Below are positions 36,132 to 44,886 of a stretch of 64,000 nucleotides of DNA, one piece after another. Below the pieces are notes generated by a model. The model worked only from the letters and a program-made list of their open reading frames with translations, was not told the DNA's origin and did not search any database. The DNA is from Herpetosiphonaceae bacterium (GTDB taxonomy: Bacteria; Chloroflexota; Chloroflexia; Chloroflexales; Herpetosiphonaceae), in assembly GCA_026003835.1 (NCBI GenBank), contig BPHZ01000003.1, positions 124,001 through 188,000 of the forward strand. The letters run 5' to 3'. The position numbers and the translations under genes are program-made. Position 1 is the stretch's first letter, and each line of letters opens with the position of its first letter.

Positions 36132-37154
36132 GTGCAGTTTCGCTGGGCCTACCTGCTGGCGCTGGCGCTTGCTTTGCTGCTGATAGCGCCTGCCGCCGCG
36201 CAGAGCGCAGGTCTAACCATCGATAATCAGGGCTGCTCGCTCGATCGCTCTCGGCTTGAGGCCGCCGCCCAGCCGCTTGTGGAGAGAGGCGCGCGCGTCG
36301 TGATTGTTTGTACTGACGACGCGGGAGGCGATATCGCTCGTTATCTCGACGGGCGGCTGAGCAGCCTGGGTATCGCTGAAAGCAGCAACGTCGGCGATCT
36401 CCCTCCCAATGCGATTATCTATTTTGTCTCGCTCGATCCGAGAGCCAGCGGCATTATCGCTGGTCAGGGCTGGGCTTCGCTCACTGAAGGGATCGTCGAG
36501 GATCTGCGCCTCAACAGTCTCAATCCGCAGTTGCAGGCCGGTAATTTCACCGTTGCTTTTGCTAATGCCATGAATGATACGGCGAATATTATCGGCAGCA
36601 GGGGCACCGGCGGCGGGACCACGGTCGTTGAGACTGAGGGTATTGCCAACTGGCTGTGGGGCTGCCTTGCCGTCGGTGTCATAGGCCTGCTTGCGGCGGT
36701 GTTCCTTCCCGGTGTTATGCGGCGGCGGCGCGCGCAGCAGGCGGCCCAGGCTGCTTTCGTTCAGGCTCGCGATCGCTTTGAGGCTGCCCGCAAGGCTTCC
36801 GGTGCGGCTATCGCCGACGTTGGCCGCCTGATGGAGGATGCGAAGCTTAAGCAGCGCTTCGATGCGGCCTCGTACAGCGAGGCTGATGTGCAGCAATTGG
36901 CGCAGCAACAGCGCGAGGCTGAGCAGCTCTTTGCTCGCGCTCAACATGACTTTGATGAGGCGGAAGAGCGAATTCAGCTCCTTCGGCAGCCTGCGACCGA
37001 GGACTACCAGGCTGCGGCGGCGTCCTACGAGAATGTTCGCGCGACGATTGATCGCGTGCGCGAGATTCTTCAGCAGCTCGACGCACGCCGCGCTGAACTG
37101 GATCGCATCAATCGTGAGGCATCGGGAGGGCTAGATAGCCTAAAAAAAGCATGA
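36132..37154 (+). CDS. TPM-domain membrane protein (first half of a possible fusion)
   Basis: 340 aa from GTG 36132 with AAGGAGGAC just before. Signal peptide (to about residue 24), TPM (DUF477) domain (about 25-150), one TM helix (about 175-195) and a cytoplasmic coiled coil rich in Ala/Glu/Gln. TPM proteins are linked to membrane-protein quality control; role here unknown. It ends at TGA 37152 a few bases after an A7 run (37142-37148), and the next ORF starts at the overlapping ATG 37151. Confidence 0.75.
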   Translation: MQFRWAYLLALALALLLIAPAAAQSAGLTIDNQGCSLDRSRLEAAAQPLVERGARVVIVCTDDAGGDIARYLDGRLSSLGIAESSNVGDLPPNAIIYFVSLDPRASGIIAGQGWASLTEGIVEDLRLNSLNPQLQAGNFTVAFANAMNDTANIIGSRGTGGGTTVVETEGIANWLWGCLAVGVIGLLAAVFLPGVMRRRRAQQAAQAAFVQARDRFEAARKASGAAIADVGRLMEDAKLKQRFDAASYSEADVQQLAQQQREAEQLFARAQHDFDEAEERIQLLRQPATEDYQAAAASYENVRATIDRVREILQQLDARRAELDRINREASGGLDSLKKA

Positions 37155-38989
37155 CCGGCGCCGCCGGCCTGCTGCGCCGGGTGGCTGGTGAGGAGGCGCT
37201 GGCTGCCCTCCAGCCGGTCGAGCAGCAGGTGGCGCTGGCGGAGCGGGCCCTCGCCGAGCGGCGAGGTGCCGAGGCTCTCCAGTCAGTGACGGTGGCGTCG
37301 GAGTATCTCAGTGAGATGGATGCGCTGCTGTGGCGCCTGGCGGAGGTTGAGGAGCAGCTTGCCGCTGCTGAAAAGGTGCTGCCCACGATCCAGCAGCAGG
37401 GCTATCGTCCCGACGCAGCCCAGGCCGCCATCAGTACCAGTCGTGAGCGTCTGCGCGATACGGCGCTTGCGCTGGCGAGCGCTGGTCTTCAGGCAGCCGG
37501 CGAGCCGCTCTCAGCCGCTGAGATTGCTGCGCGGCGTGCGGTGCGCCTTGGTCCGCAGGTTGCCGAACTGCGCGAAGAGAACCAGCGCCGTATCGAAGCG
37601 CTGCAACAGGCTTTGCAGCAGCTTGCAGCGCAGGTGATCGAAGAGCGCGAGCACTTTGCCCAAGTCAGGCGCTACAACCCTACGAGCTGGAGCGATATCC
37701 GCGGCAATGGGAGTGAGGCGGAGGCGGCTCTGGCTCAGGCCCGCAACTTGCTTGAGTCCGCCATCGCTAAGAACACGATGGAGCGACAGGATTTCGGCGG
37801 CGCTGAGGTCGATCTGCGCGATGCTGAGCAGCGAGTGGCCTATGCTGCCACCTTGCTGCAAGCGATTCACGATCGGCTGCAGCGTCTGCAGGAGGCAGAG
37901 CGCCTTGCGGGTGAAGAGATTGCCGAGGCGGCACGGGATATCGAGGCGGGCTGGGCCTTTATCCGCTCCAACGATCCTGATATCGGTAACGTCCCGGAGG
38001 ATCTGTTGCGCCGTGCTGAGGTGGCGTTGCAGCGTGCTCAGGAGCAGCTGGCCCTATCACAACCTGACTGGCTGGTTGTGCTTCAGAATGCTCAGGAGGC
38101 GAATCAGCTGGCCGATCAGGCGCTTGCCGGCGCCCGATCTGAGTTTGAGGCGATGGAGAAGCGCCGCAATGAGGTGAAGCGCGCCGAGGCTGCGGCGTTG
38201 GCCGAGGCGCAGAAAATTACTTCCTTCGTTCAGATCCACAAAAACGACATCAGTTCTGAGAATGAACAGCGCGCCCAGGCAATCTTGGCCTCCATCCAGC
38301 AGGCTGTGGCGCTTGGCGAGCGCGCTGCCCAGACCGAGGAGCAGGAGCGTGCTGCATTGCTCGATCAGGCGCTGAAGGCTCTCACCAAGATTATTCAAGA
38401 GGCTGAACAGGTTTATACAGCGCTCTACGCTGATTTTCAGGCAATGGAGCAGCTGCGCCGCGAAGCTTCCGCCGCTGTTGAAACCGCCCAGCAGTCGATC
38501 GCCAATGCTGCAGCCTGGTATAACCAGTACGGCGGTCTCCTGCCGCAAGGATCGCAAGGAAGGAAGCTCCTTGAGGATGCCAGGCGTACACTGCGATCAT
38601 TCGACCAACGCGCTGATGCGGCGACCCTTAAGGCCATTCGAGATGCCGCAGTCAGGGCTAATGACCTGGCTCATCAGGCGGTGGAGGCCATTCGTACCGC
38701 TGTTCAGCAGCAGCCTGCCTACTCCAGCCGCCGCGGCGATAGCGATATTGGCGATTTCTTGACCGGTGCGATGGTGGGAATGCTGTTGGACAATATGTTC
38801 GGCGGCTCTCAGCGCCGCTATGAAGGTTGGGGGAGCGGCGGCGGTGGCGGCAGCTCCTTCGGTGGCTGGGGCGGCGGCGGCGGTGGCGGCAGCTCCTTCG
38901 GTGGCTGGGGTGGCGGCAGCGGTGGTGGCAGCTCTTTCGGCGATTGGGGCGGCGGCGGCGGTGGTGGCAGTTCTATCGGCGATTGGTAA
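37151..38989 (+). CDS. Long coiled-coil protein with Gly/Trp repeat tail (second half of a possible fusion)
   Basis: 612 aa, no signal peptide or TM segment. Nearly all of residues 1-515 is Ala/Glu/Gln-rich coiled coil continuing the style of the preceding protein. The tail, about 545-612, has four 13-residue repeats of the kind GGGGGSSFGGWGG, encoded by 39-base tandem DNA repeats. Its ATG overlaps the TGA of the TPM gene. Minus-one slippage on the A7 run would fuse the two into about 950 aa; otherwise translational coupling. Function unknown. Confidence 0.7.
   Translation: MTGAAGLLRRVAGEEALAALQPVEQQVALAERALAERRGAEALQSVTVASEYLSEMDALLWRLAEVEEQLAAAEKVLPTIQQQGYRPDAAQAAISTSRERLRDTALALASAGLQAAGEPLSAAEIAARRAVRLGPQVAELREENQRRIEALQQALQQLAAQVIEEREHFAQVRRYNPTSWSDIRGNGSEAEAALAQARNLLESAIAKNTMERQDFGGAEVDLRDAEQRVAYAATLLQAIHDRLQRLQEAERLAGEEIAEAARDIEAGWAFIRSNDPDIGNVPEDLLRRAEVALQRAQEQLALSQPDWLVVLQNAQEANQLADQALAGARSEFEAMEKRRNEVKRAEAAALAEAQKITSFVQIHKNDISSENEQRAQAILASIQQAVALGERAAQTEEQERAALLDQALKALTKIIQEAEQVYTALYADFQAMEQLRREASAAVETAQQSIANAAAWYNQYGGLLPQGSQGRKLLEDARRTLRSFDQRADAATLKAIRDAAVRANDLAHQAVEAIRTAVQQQPAYSSRRGDSDIGDFLTGAMVGMLLDNMFGGSQRRYEGWGSGGGGGSSFGGWGGGGGGGSSFGGWGGGSGGGSSFGDWGGGGGGGSSIGDW
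38835..38988 (+). repeat. 39-bp tandem repeat (4 copies) coding a Gly/Ser/Trp tail
   Basis: GGCAGCTCCTT-like anchor at 38848, 38887, 38926 and 38965 sets a 39-base period. Copies drift from SSFGGW to SSFGDW to SSIGDW, so the array is not a recent perfect duplication. Confidence 0.8.
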
Positions 38990-39065
38990 ACCTAATACCA
39001 GGAGGGATGCGGCCAACACTGGCCGCATCCTGTCAGTGTACCTCGGTTATAGCAACCATATTCTC

Positions 39066-39260
39066 CTATACCGTCTGTGTCTCCCACGGGAGTAGCATAC
39101 GTGGCAGGCTGTGCTCCTCAGGCTGCGGAGCCCGCACAAGCAACCGCGGTCCGTAGGTTACCCACTCACCATGCTCCTCACAGCGAAAGCGATCGTGCTC
39201 TACCTGCTTGAGCGGTCGGTGACAGCTCGGACACTTCTGATGCCCATGTGTGTTCTGCAT
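39066..39260 (-). CDS. Small zinc-ribbon protein
   Basis: 64 residues from ATG 39260, with AGGAGG six bases upstream; an in-frame ATG at 39317 is unlikely. One C-x-x-C (KCPSCHRPL) with a later Cys/His pair (FRCEEHGEW) suggests a zinc ribbon. No known function. Confidence 0.65.
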   Translation of the reverse strand: MQNTHGHQKCPSCHRPLKQVEHDRFRCEEHGEWVTYGPRLLVRAPQPEEHSLPRMLLPWETQTV

Positions 39261-39295
39261 GCCTGTCCTCCTTGCTCTTGCTACATCGTTGGGAC

Positions 39296-39326
39296 AAAAA
39301 TGCCCGCCCCTTAACAAGGGGCGGGC
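39296..39326 (-). terminator. Intrinsic terminator of the HAD gene
   Basis: GCCCGCCCCTT and AAGGGGCGGGC form an 11-bp stem; on the reverse strand it is followed by ATTTTTG. It lies between the HAD gene (upstream) and the small zinc-ribbon gene. Confidence 0.75.
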
Positions 39327-39503
39327 CGTTCTTTGCCCAAACAGGCATCAGCGCCTGTATCCACTCACTTTACTAATCGCGCCCATTGTACACGCTTTTG
39401 CCCTTTAATGCAAGTTTTACGCCGTGCGACTTTTGACCGATTTATTGCTCTTGTTGTCGGCCACCTTCTAGGCACCGGCAATGGGCTTCGTCAGCGTTGC
39501 CTG

Positions 39504-40199
39504 CTACCTGCTCGTGCGCTCGATTTTGTGCTCAGCTTCTGCCAGGCGTGCCGCCAGCCGGATGGCGGCGAGAACATCCGGCGCGACATAATCCGCAGGG
39601 AGGGGCCGCCCATTTCGCCGCCGTCCTCGCAGGACCGTCCCTGCACTGACGAAAATCGTTGTCATTCCTAGCTCGCGTGCAGGGCCAAGGTTGAAGAGGG
39701 TATCCTCGATCATCAGACACTCCGGCCCCTCAACTCCCAGGGTCCCAAGGACATAGGTGTAGGCCTGAGGGTCGGGCTTGGCGACAAAATTGAATGAACG
39801 AATATCGAAAATGGCCTCGAAGTGGCGCTCGATCCCGATGATGCGCAAGACCCGCTCAGCGTATTCGCGCGGCGAGTTTGTAAAGATCACCTTGCGAAGC
39901 GGTAGTTCTTCCAGCAGATGGTCAAGTTCCGCGTCGGAGGCCAGGTAGCTCTCGATGGCAATATCGTGGACGTAGCGCAGATACTGTTCCGCGTCGATGG
40001 TGTAGTGCTGCTGCAGGCCGCGCAGCGTTGTGCCGTAGGTGCGGAAGTATTCGCGCCGCAGCGCTGCTGCCTCCTCTTGGCTGATGCCAAGCTGCTCCTG
40101 CACGAAGGCCGTAATACGCACATCGACCATCTGCATCAGCCCCGACGAGGCGGGGTAGATGGTGTTATCGAGATCAAAAAGCGCAACCTTGAGACTCAT
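39504..40199 (-). CDS. HAD-family hydrolase, pyrimidine 5'-nucleotidase-like
   Basis: Haloacid-dehalogenase superfamily phosphatase, 231 aa. Motif I is FDLDNTIYP (nucleophile and acid/base Asp), motif II FTNSP, motif III Lys in FVAKPDPQAY, motif IV MIEDTLFNLGPARELGM. The long cap insert and DNTIYP are typical of the SDT1/pyrimidine 5'-nucleotidase group. Substrate is inferred. Confidence 0.88.
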   Translation of the reverse strand: MSLKVALFDLDNTIYPASSGLMQMVDVRITAFVQEQLGISQEEAAALRREYFRTYGTTLRGLQQHYTIDAEQYLRYVHDIAIESYLASDAELDHLLEELPLRKVIFTNSPREYAERVLRIIGIERHFEAIFDIRSFNFVAKPDPQAYTYVLGTLGVEGPECLMIEDTLFNLGPARELGMTTIFVSAGTVLRGRRRNGRPLPADYVAPDVLAAIRLAARLAEAEHKIERTSR

Positions 40200-40254
40200 A
40201 GGCTAAAAACGATGAGGGGTACGGGATCGCAGATCCAACCCCCTCTCTCGGCTA

Positions 40255-40959
40255 TTACTCGGTCAGGCTGAGCGGATTGAAGTTGGTGCCGACATCATAA
40301 ACGTCGATGCCCTCCTTCTGCTTCAGGAAATTGACCACCGCGTAGGTGAGTGGGGTTGCAAGGGCCTCATAGGCTACCTTGATCAGCCACTGATTTAAGA
40401 TAATTTGTGCCAGCGGCTGGCCTGTGTTGCCGAACGCCACCAGGATAAAGATCACTGTATCAAGTCCCTGGCCTATGATCGTCGATCCGATGGTGCGCAT
40501 CCATAGGAACCGGCCGCGAGTGGCAATCTTCATCCGCGCAAGGATAAGCGCGTTGGCAAACTCACCGGCCAGGTAGGCTATGAACGAAGCCAGCAGAAGT
40601 CGTGGCGCAAAGCCCAGGATCGTTTCATAAGCCTGTTGATTTTCCTGCCAGAAGGGAGCAGGCGGCAGCAGCCCACCAACCCAAATGGCAACGACCATGA
40701 GGAGATTGCTGGCGAAGCCAAGCCAGATGGTAAGCCGTGCCCGGCGATAGCCATAAACTTCCGTGAGCACATCCCCAAAAATATAGCTCAACGGGAAAAC
40801 AATCAGCCCAGCCGGTACAATCAGCCCGGCGATTTGCACAAGCTTGACTGCGATAATGTTCGCTGTCAGAAGAGAGGTAATAAAAAACGCTGTAATAATC
40901 AGGTACCAGGGCGAGATATGTATCGACTGGCTACCCTGCTGCGGGCGTACATTCGTCAT
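40255..40959 (-). CDS. yhhQ: Queuosine precursor transporter (YhhQ/DUF165)
   Basis: Integral membrane vitamin-transporter-like protein for preQ0/preQ1 uptake in queuosine synthesis. 234 aa with about six TM segments; LTANIIAVKLV, FPLSYIFGDVLTEVYGYRRAR and the late Asp in IIGQGLDTVIFI are family signatures. GAGGAGCCACG precedes the ATG. The leader upstream carries a strong hairpin. Confidence 0.92.
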   Translation of the reverse strand: MTNVRPQQGSQSIHISPWYLIITAFFITSLLTANIIAVKLVQIAGLIVPAGLIVFPLSYIFGDVLTEVYGYRRARLTIWLGFASNLLMVVAIWVGGLLPPAPFWQENQQAYETILGFAPRLLLASFIAYLAGEFANALILARMKIATRGRFLWMRTIGSTIIGQGLDTVIFILVAFGNTGQPLAQIILNQWLIKVAYEALATPLTYAVVNFLKQKEGIDVYDVGTNFNPLSLTE

Positions 40960-41024
40960 CGTGGCTCCTCTATATCGCTAGCGAATGCTGTACCAGAATT
41001 CTATGATAGCTGATGAACCGATTC

Positions 41025-41069
41025 CGGGCAAACAAGCAGGGCGCCGGGGTTTCTCTCCCCGGCTTTGCC
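41025..41069 (-). promoter_or_regulatory. Structured leader upstream of yhhQ
   Basis: Outer pair GGCAAA/TTTGCC (41064-41069 with 41025-41030) encloses a perfect GCCGGGG/CCCCGGC hairpin (41043-41063), 66 bases before the start codon. It could be a riboswitch or attenuator; it does not match the preQ1 class I pattern that I know. Confidence 0.4.
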
Positions 41070-41113
41070 ATCGCTACAGCACATTTCGGGCCACTCTGCT
41101 CCTGGTCGATCAT

Positions 41114-41280
41114 ACAACCATTGCTGGGGTGGTTTGGCGGGGCTGCGCCCCTCCAGCTCCCCCATTCCTCAGGATTTGTGCAGTGGTAGTCCAAACCACA
41201 CAACCATTGCTGGGGTGGTTTGGCGGGGCTGCGCCCCTCCAGCTCCCCCCGTTCCTCAGGATCTGTACAGTGGTAGTCCA
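41114..41280 (+). repeat. Direct repeat of about 80 bp, two copies
   Basis: Copies at 41114-41193 and 41200-41280 start ACAACCATTGCTGGGG and end GTGGTAGTCCA, differing at a handful of positions (ATTTGTGC versus ATCTGTAC). Each contains GGGGCTGCGCCCC. They lie beyond the 3' end of the subtilase gene and the yhhQ leader. Confidence 0.85.
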
Positions 41281-41288
41281 CTACGTCG

Positions 41289-44200
41289 TCAGCGTTGGAT
41301 TATCGGTAGGGTCAGGCTGTAGGGCGCTGAACCAACGCTTAGCTGTGCCGGTAGATCGGCCACTGGCAGGAGTGGATCATTGGATTGCAGTTTGATCGCT
41401 GCGCTGTACGGGCGCGTGCGCCAGGGCCAGGGCGCGAGCCCGCTCAGCTGCACGGTCAGCACCGTTGTCTCGCCCGGCGCTAGAGCAAGGTTTGTTTTAT
41501 CGACCGATAGCCAGCGCGAGGGCTGCGGCTGCCCCTCCAGCTCCAGCGCCAGCCCTGCGCCTGGAGGTGTATCGCCCTCGCTTCCACAGCTCACCGATTG
41601 GCCGCGAGAGCTGGAGCTTTGCATACCCACTGAGAAGCGCAGCGGCAGCGCGCCGAGCTGTCCGTAATTGTAGCGAACGATGCCGCTGCTGTTCAACGCT
41701 AACTGAAACGTGTAGGTCGGCACGTGCGGGCCGGGATGCGTGTCCCAGCGCGGTACGCCCTCGAAGCTTACTACGAACGTATCGCTGGTGACCTGCGCGG
41801 CGCGGATAGCGCCGCCCTGTGAGGGGTCCAGGTCTAGCCACAACGGCGCGAAGGTGTGCTGTGGCAGCGAGGCCGTCGGGAAACATCTTGCGAGCGGGCG
41901 CGCATCCTTTGTGGGTGTAAAGCTGATCCAGCCGTTGCTGCTCAGGTAGAAACGGTCGTAAAAGGTGCCATAGACAGGCATGGAAAAACCGAGCAGGATC
42001 GCGTCGGTATAGACCTGATCATCGCGCAGTGCAAGTGGTTCGACACTACTCAGATCGTACCAGGCAATTGATGGGCTGCCTGTCTTTGGCTGCTCGACGC
42101 TGTACTCGATGGGTGGGATCGTGAGCGTGGTTGAGAGGGTGCGTGGTCCTTCATTTGTGATGGTTATCGGGACCATCCAGGCCTCTCCGAAGTCCAGGGT
42201 TGCGCTGATCGGCGCTGCCGACAACACCATATGGGCGGCATCGCGTGTAAGTTCCCAATCGGAGTTTGTATCTGCGGATAGCGAGAGTGCGGCTGTTGCC
42301 GAAAGATAGCCATATGCTTGTGCCGAAGCCTCATAGCCGCCGGCGCGAAGCGTTAGGGTGTAGCCCCCAAAACTGTCGGTGGTGATCGTAGGGCCTCCTG
42401 CGATGGACACGCTGCCCTGTACTCCGCTGCCCGTTCGGCGATCGCGCAGGGTGCCGCTGAGGCGTACTGCGTCAGGGGCGTCTTCCACAGTGAGGGGCGA
42501 CAGTGATGGGGTGTAGCGGCTCGCTGCTGCCATTACCGACCAATAATCTTGCCCAATAGAGACCAGGGCCGGCCACCATACGGCCGTCGAGTGTCACTGG
42601 TATGGTGGCAAGCCCGCCTGGTTCAATCGAAACCTCATGGGGCGCATCCAGCCATGCGATATCTACCCGCGCCCGCGTGAGGGCGGCATAGGCGTCGATT
42701 CTCCCCCAGCCGTAGGCGTTATTTGGTATCGTGCTCCCGCTATCGCCGCATTCACCGCTTGGAATCGCCACCGCGGTCTGCTCGATGATTGCGCGGGTTT
42801 CTGCAAGATCGCCGATCAGCGCAGGATTGGCCGACCAGAGCAGCGCTGCGAGGGCGGCTACGTGGGGCGCCGCCATCGACGTTCCACTGTAGCTCGTATA
42901 GCCATTGCCGGGGACTGCCGAGATGATTTGATGGCCGGGTGCGGTAATATCGGGTTTAATGCGCCCGTCGCGTGTTGGCCCACGGCCGCTGAAGGTGGCA
43001 ATGACATCCTCGCTGGTTGTAGCACCGACCGCCAGCGATTCGGGATAATCCCCTGGCGAGGAAACGCTGCCGCAGCCCATCATCCCGGAGTTGCCTGCCG
43101 CAAACGTCGAAAAGATACCAGCTGCATTCCAGGCTGTCACATATCCGGCGTACCAGTCGTCGCCGCCGGCGCCTCCCCATGAGTTATTGACAATGTGCGG
43201 CCGCAGATCAGGTCGCGGATTCGCACCTTGAAGGTCAGTTGGGGCCAGAATCCACTCCGCTGCCGCAATGAGCCAGGTGCTGTCACAGAAGAGCGTATCG
43301 CAGCCGCGCGCCGCGATCCAGCGTGCCTTCGGCGCCAGCCCGACTGCTGGTGAATTTTCCGTCGCGGCGCCGACCATGATGCCCATCGTATGCGTCCCAT
43401 GCCCTGACGGATCGTACGGCTCAAGCGGGGTAGCGGCCGGTTGGGTCGAACCAGTTGTAGTTGTGGTCCATGACCCCATCGCCCCGCCAGCCGCGATACT
43501 GGCGCAGGAGTGCTGTGTGGCTTATCTCTACGCCTGTATCGATATTCGCCACGACGATGCCCTCGCCATAGATGCCGAAGGTGCTCCACGCCTTATCCAC
43601 GCCGATCAGCTGGAGGTTCCAACCAACGTTTGTAGAGGAGGTCTGCAGTGGTTGGGGAAGCGCGTACACGTCATTCGCTCGCAGCATGGCGACCTCCTGG
43701 CGAGCGGCAAGCTCCTCGATCAGCTTCTCATCGGCGCGGAGCGCCAGAGCGTTGACAATCCAAAACGATCTGAAAGCGATGCCGCGCGTTGTCAGGAGTC
43801 GGCGCAATGGTGCCTGGCTACGTTCCGCTTGTTCGACCAATGTCCGATAGACCGCAGTTCCTCGTTCACTCCAGTCGGGGATCGCTGCTGCCGCACTCAG
43901 GTCGGCCTGGTCACGTAAAAAAACCAACACGGTTGTCTTGCCATCGGGTGACTGGTCGATCTCCCTGGCAATCCGAGGATCGACACGTTCTGCCTGGCGT
44001 GGTAGTGGGACGCGCAGTGGTGAGGCACGGCGGGCCGTTGCCGAGGGCTGCGGAGAAGTCCCTGCCGCGATCATAGAGATCGAGCGGTCTTCGTAGAGCA
44101 CGGCTGTGATCGATTGGCCGCTGGTATTCTTCAACCACAACGTTGTGGTGATGAAGCTTCCCAGCGGGGTGGAGGCGTTGATCATCTCAGGCGTAGCGGC

Positions 44201-44302
44201 CAGCTCGCTCGAAGTTTGGGCGGCGCCGCTGGTGACGATGAGCGCCAGGATAACGCCTAGCAGGCTGCCGGGTAGGATCGTGGGGAGCAGGCGATACCCC
44301 AT
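41289..44302 (-). CDS. Secreted S8 subtilisin-like serine protease (two frameshifts)
   Basis: Large exported subtilase. Removing one base from the runs 43437-43440 and 42494-42497 gives 1003 aa. Signal peptide (1-28), inhibitor-like propeptide region (TTVLVFLRDQADLSAAAAI, about 115-200), then the catalytic triad: Asp in VVANIDTGVEISH (about 252), His in PSGHGTHTMG (about 300) and Ser in YSGTSMAAPHVAA (about 473), with oxyanion Asn in FAAGNSG. The C-terminal 450 residues are beta-rich with a carboxypeptidase-regulatory-like segment (VRLSGTLRDRRTGSGVQGSV). Start ATG 44302 after GGAGC. Confidence 0.87.
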
Positions 44303-44506
44303 AGAAGCTCCATTGCTGGGCCGAGGACATGGCGACCCAGCTCTGACTAGGATGTATGAGAGAACGTAGCTCCATTATACATCGGCTCTGACCCCTAACC
44401 AACAGCGAAATCTGTAGTATCATCTCTGCCGTTGTACGCTTTGATCTTGTTGCTGAGCCTTGGAAGCGTTATCCATTAGAGGGTACAACTGAAAACGAAA
44501 ACCGAT

Positions 44507-44535
44507 TTGACAAGATAGTGGACCTGTGGTACTAT
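44507..44535 (+). promoter_or_regulatory. Promoter of the tRNA genes
   Basis: TTGACA (44507-44512), 17-base spacer, TACTAT (44530-44535), ending 12 bases before the first tRNA. Confidence 0.7.
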
Positions 44536-44547
44536 ACCCAACGTCGA

Positions 44548-44622
44548 CGCGGGGTGGAGCAGTGGCAGCTCGTCGGGCTCATAACCCGAAGGTCGGAGGT
44601 TCGAATCCTCCCCCCGCTACCA
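44548..44622 (+). tRNA. tRNA-fMet (anticodon CAT), initiator
   Basis: 75 bases with encoded CCA. Acceptor GCGGGG pairs with CCCCGC, while positions 1 and 72 (C and T) do not pair, the initiator hallmark. The anticodon stem has three G-C pairs (GGG/CCC) flanking CTCATAA, also initiator-specific. T-loop TTCGAAT is normal. Confidence 0.92.
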
Positions 44623-44637
44623 CGCAATCCCAGGTAC

Positions 44638-44668
44638 AATCGTCGATCTCTAACCGATCGACGATTTT
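44638..44668 (+). terminator. Terminator-like hairpin between the two tRNAs
   Basis: AATCGTCGATC and GATCGACGATT form an 11-bp stem around a 7-base loop, followed by TTCT. It may act as terminator or as a processing hairpin. Confidence 0.6.
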
Positions 44669-44672
44669 CTAT

Positions 44673-44749
44673 GCCGGGGTAGCTCAGCTGGCCAGAGCGC
44701 CACACTCATAATGTGGAGGTCGTGGGATCGTGACCCACCCCCGGCACCA
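44673..44749 (+). tRNA. tRNA with CAT anticodon (elongator Met, or Ile2)
   Basis: 77 bases: GCCGGGG acceptor pairing CCCCGGC, D-arm AGCTCAGCTGGCCAGAGC, anticodon arm CCACA-CTCATAA-TGTGG, encoded CCA. The T-loop reads ATCGTGA rather than TTCRANN, lacking T54 and A58. Met versus lysidine-modified Ile cannot be decided by eye. Confidence 0.88.
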
Positions 44750-44751
44750 GT

Positions 44752-44795
44752 GAAGGCCGCAGACATACAGGTTATGTCCGCGGCCTTCTATCGTT
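44752..44795 (+). terminator. Terminator after the tRNA pair
   Basis: GAAGGCCGC-A-GACATA pairs with TATGTC-C-GCGGCCTTC (15 bp with one mismatch), followed by TATCGTTT. It lies between the tRNAs and the convergent ABC permease gene. Confidence 0.7.
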
Positions 44796-44886
44796 TAACC
44801 TATCTGTACCCTGCTATGCTCGTTAGAATCACAAAGCTGGTCTGTGCAGACTAGCCTTGTAATGGTCCCCTTCCTTTTCCCCTCGC

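Noticed and set aside
37151-37154. Simple assembly over-call at the A7 run like the others
   Set aside because: Joining the two frames needs one additional base, not one fewer, so it does not follow the error pattern of the window.
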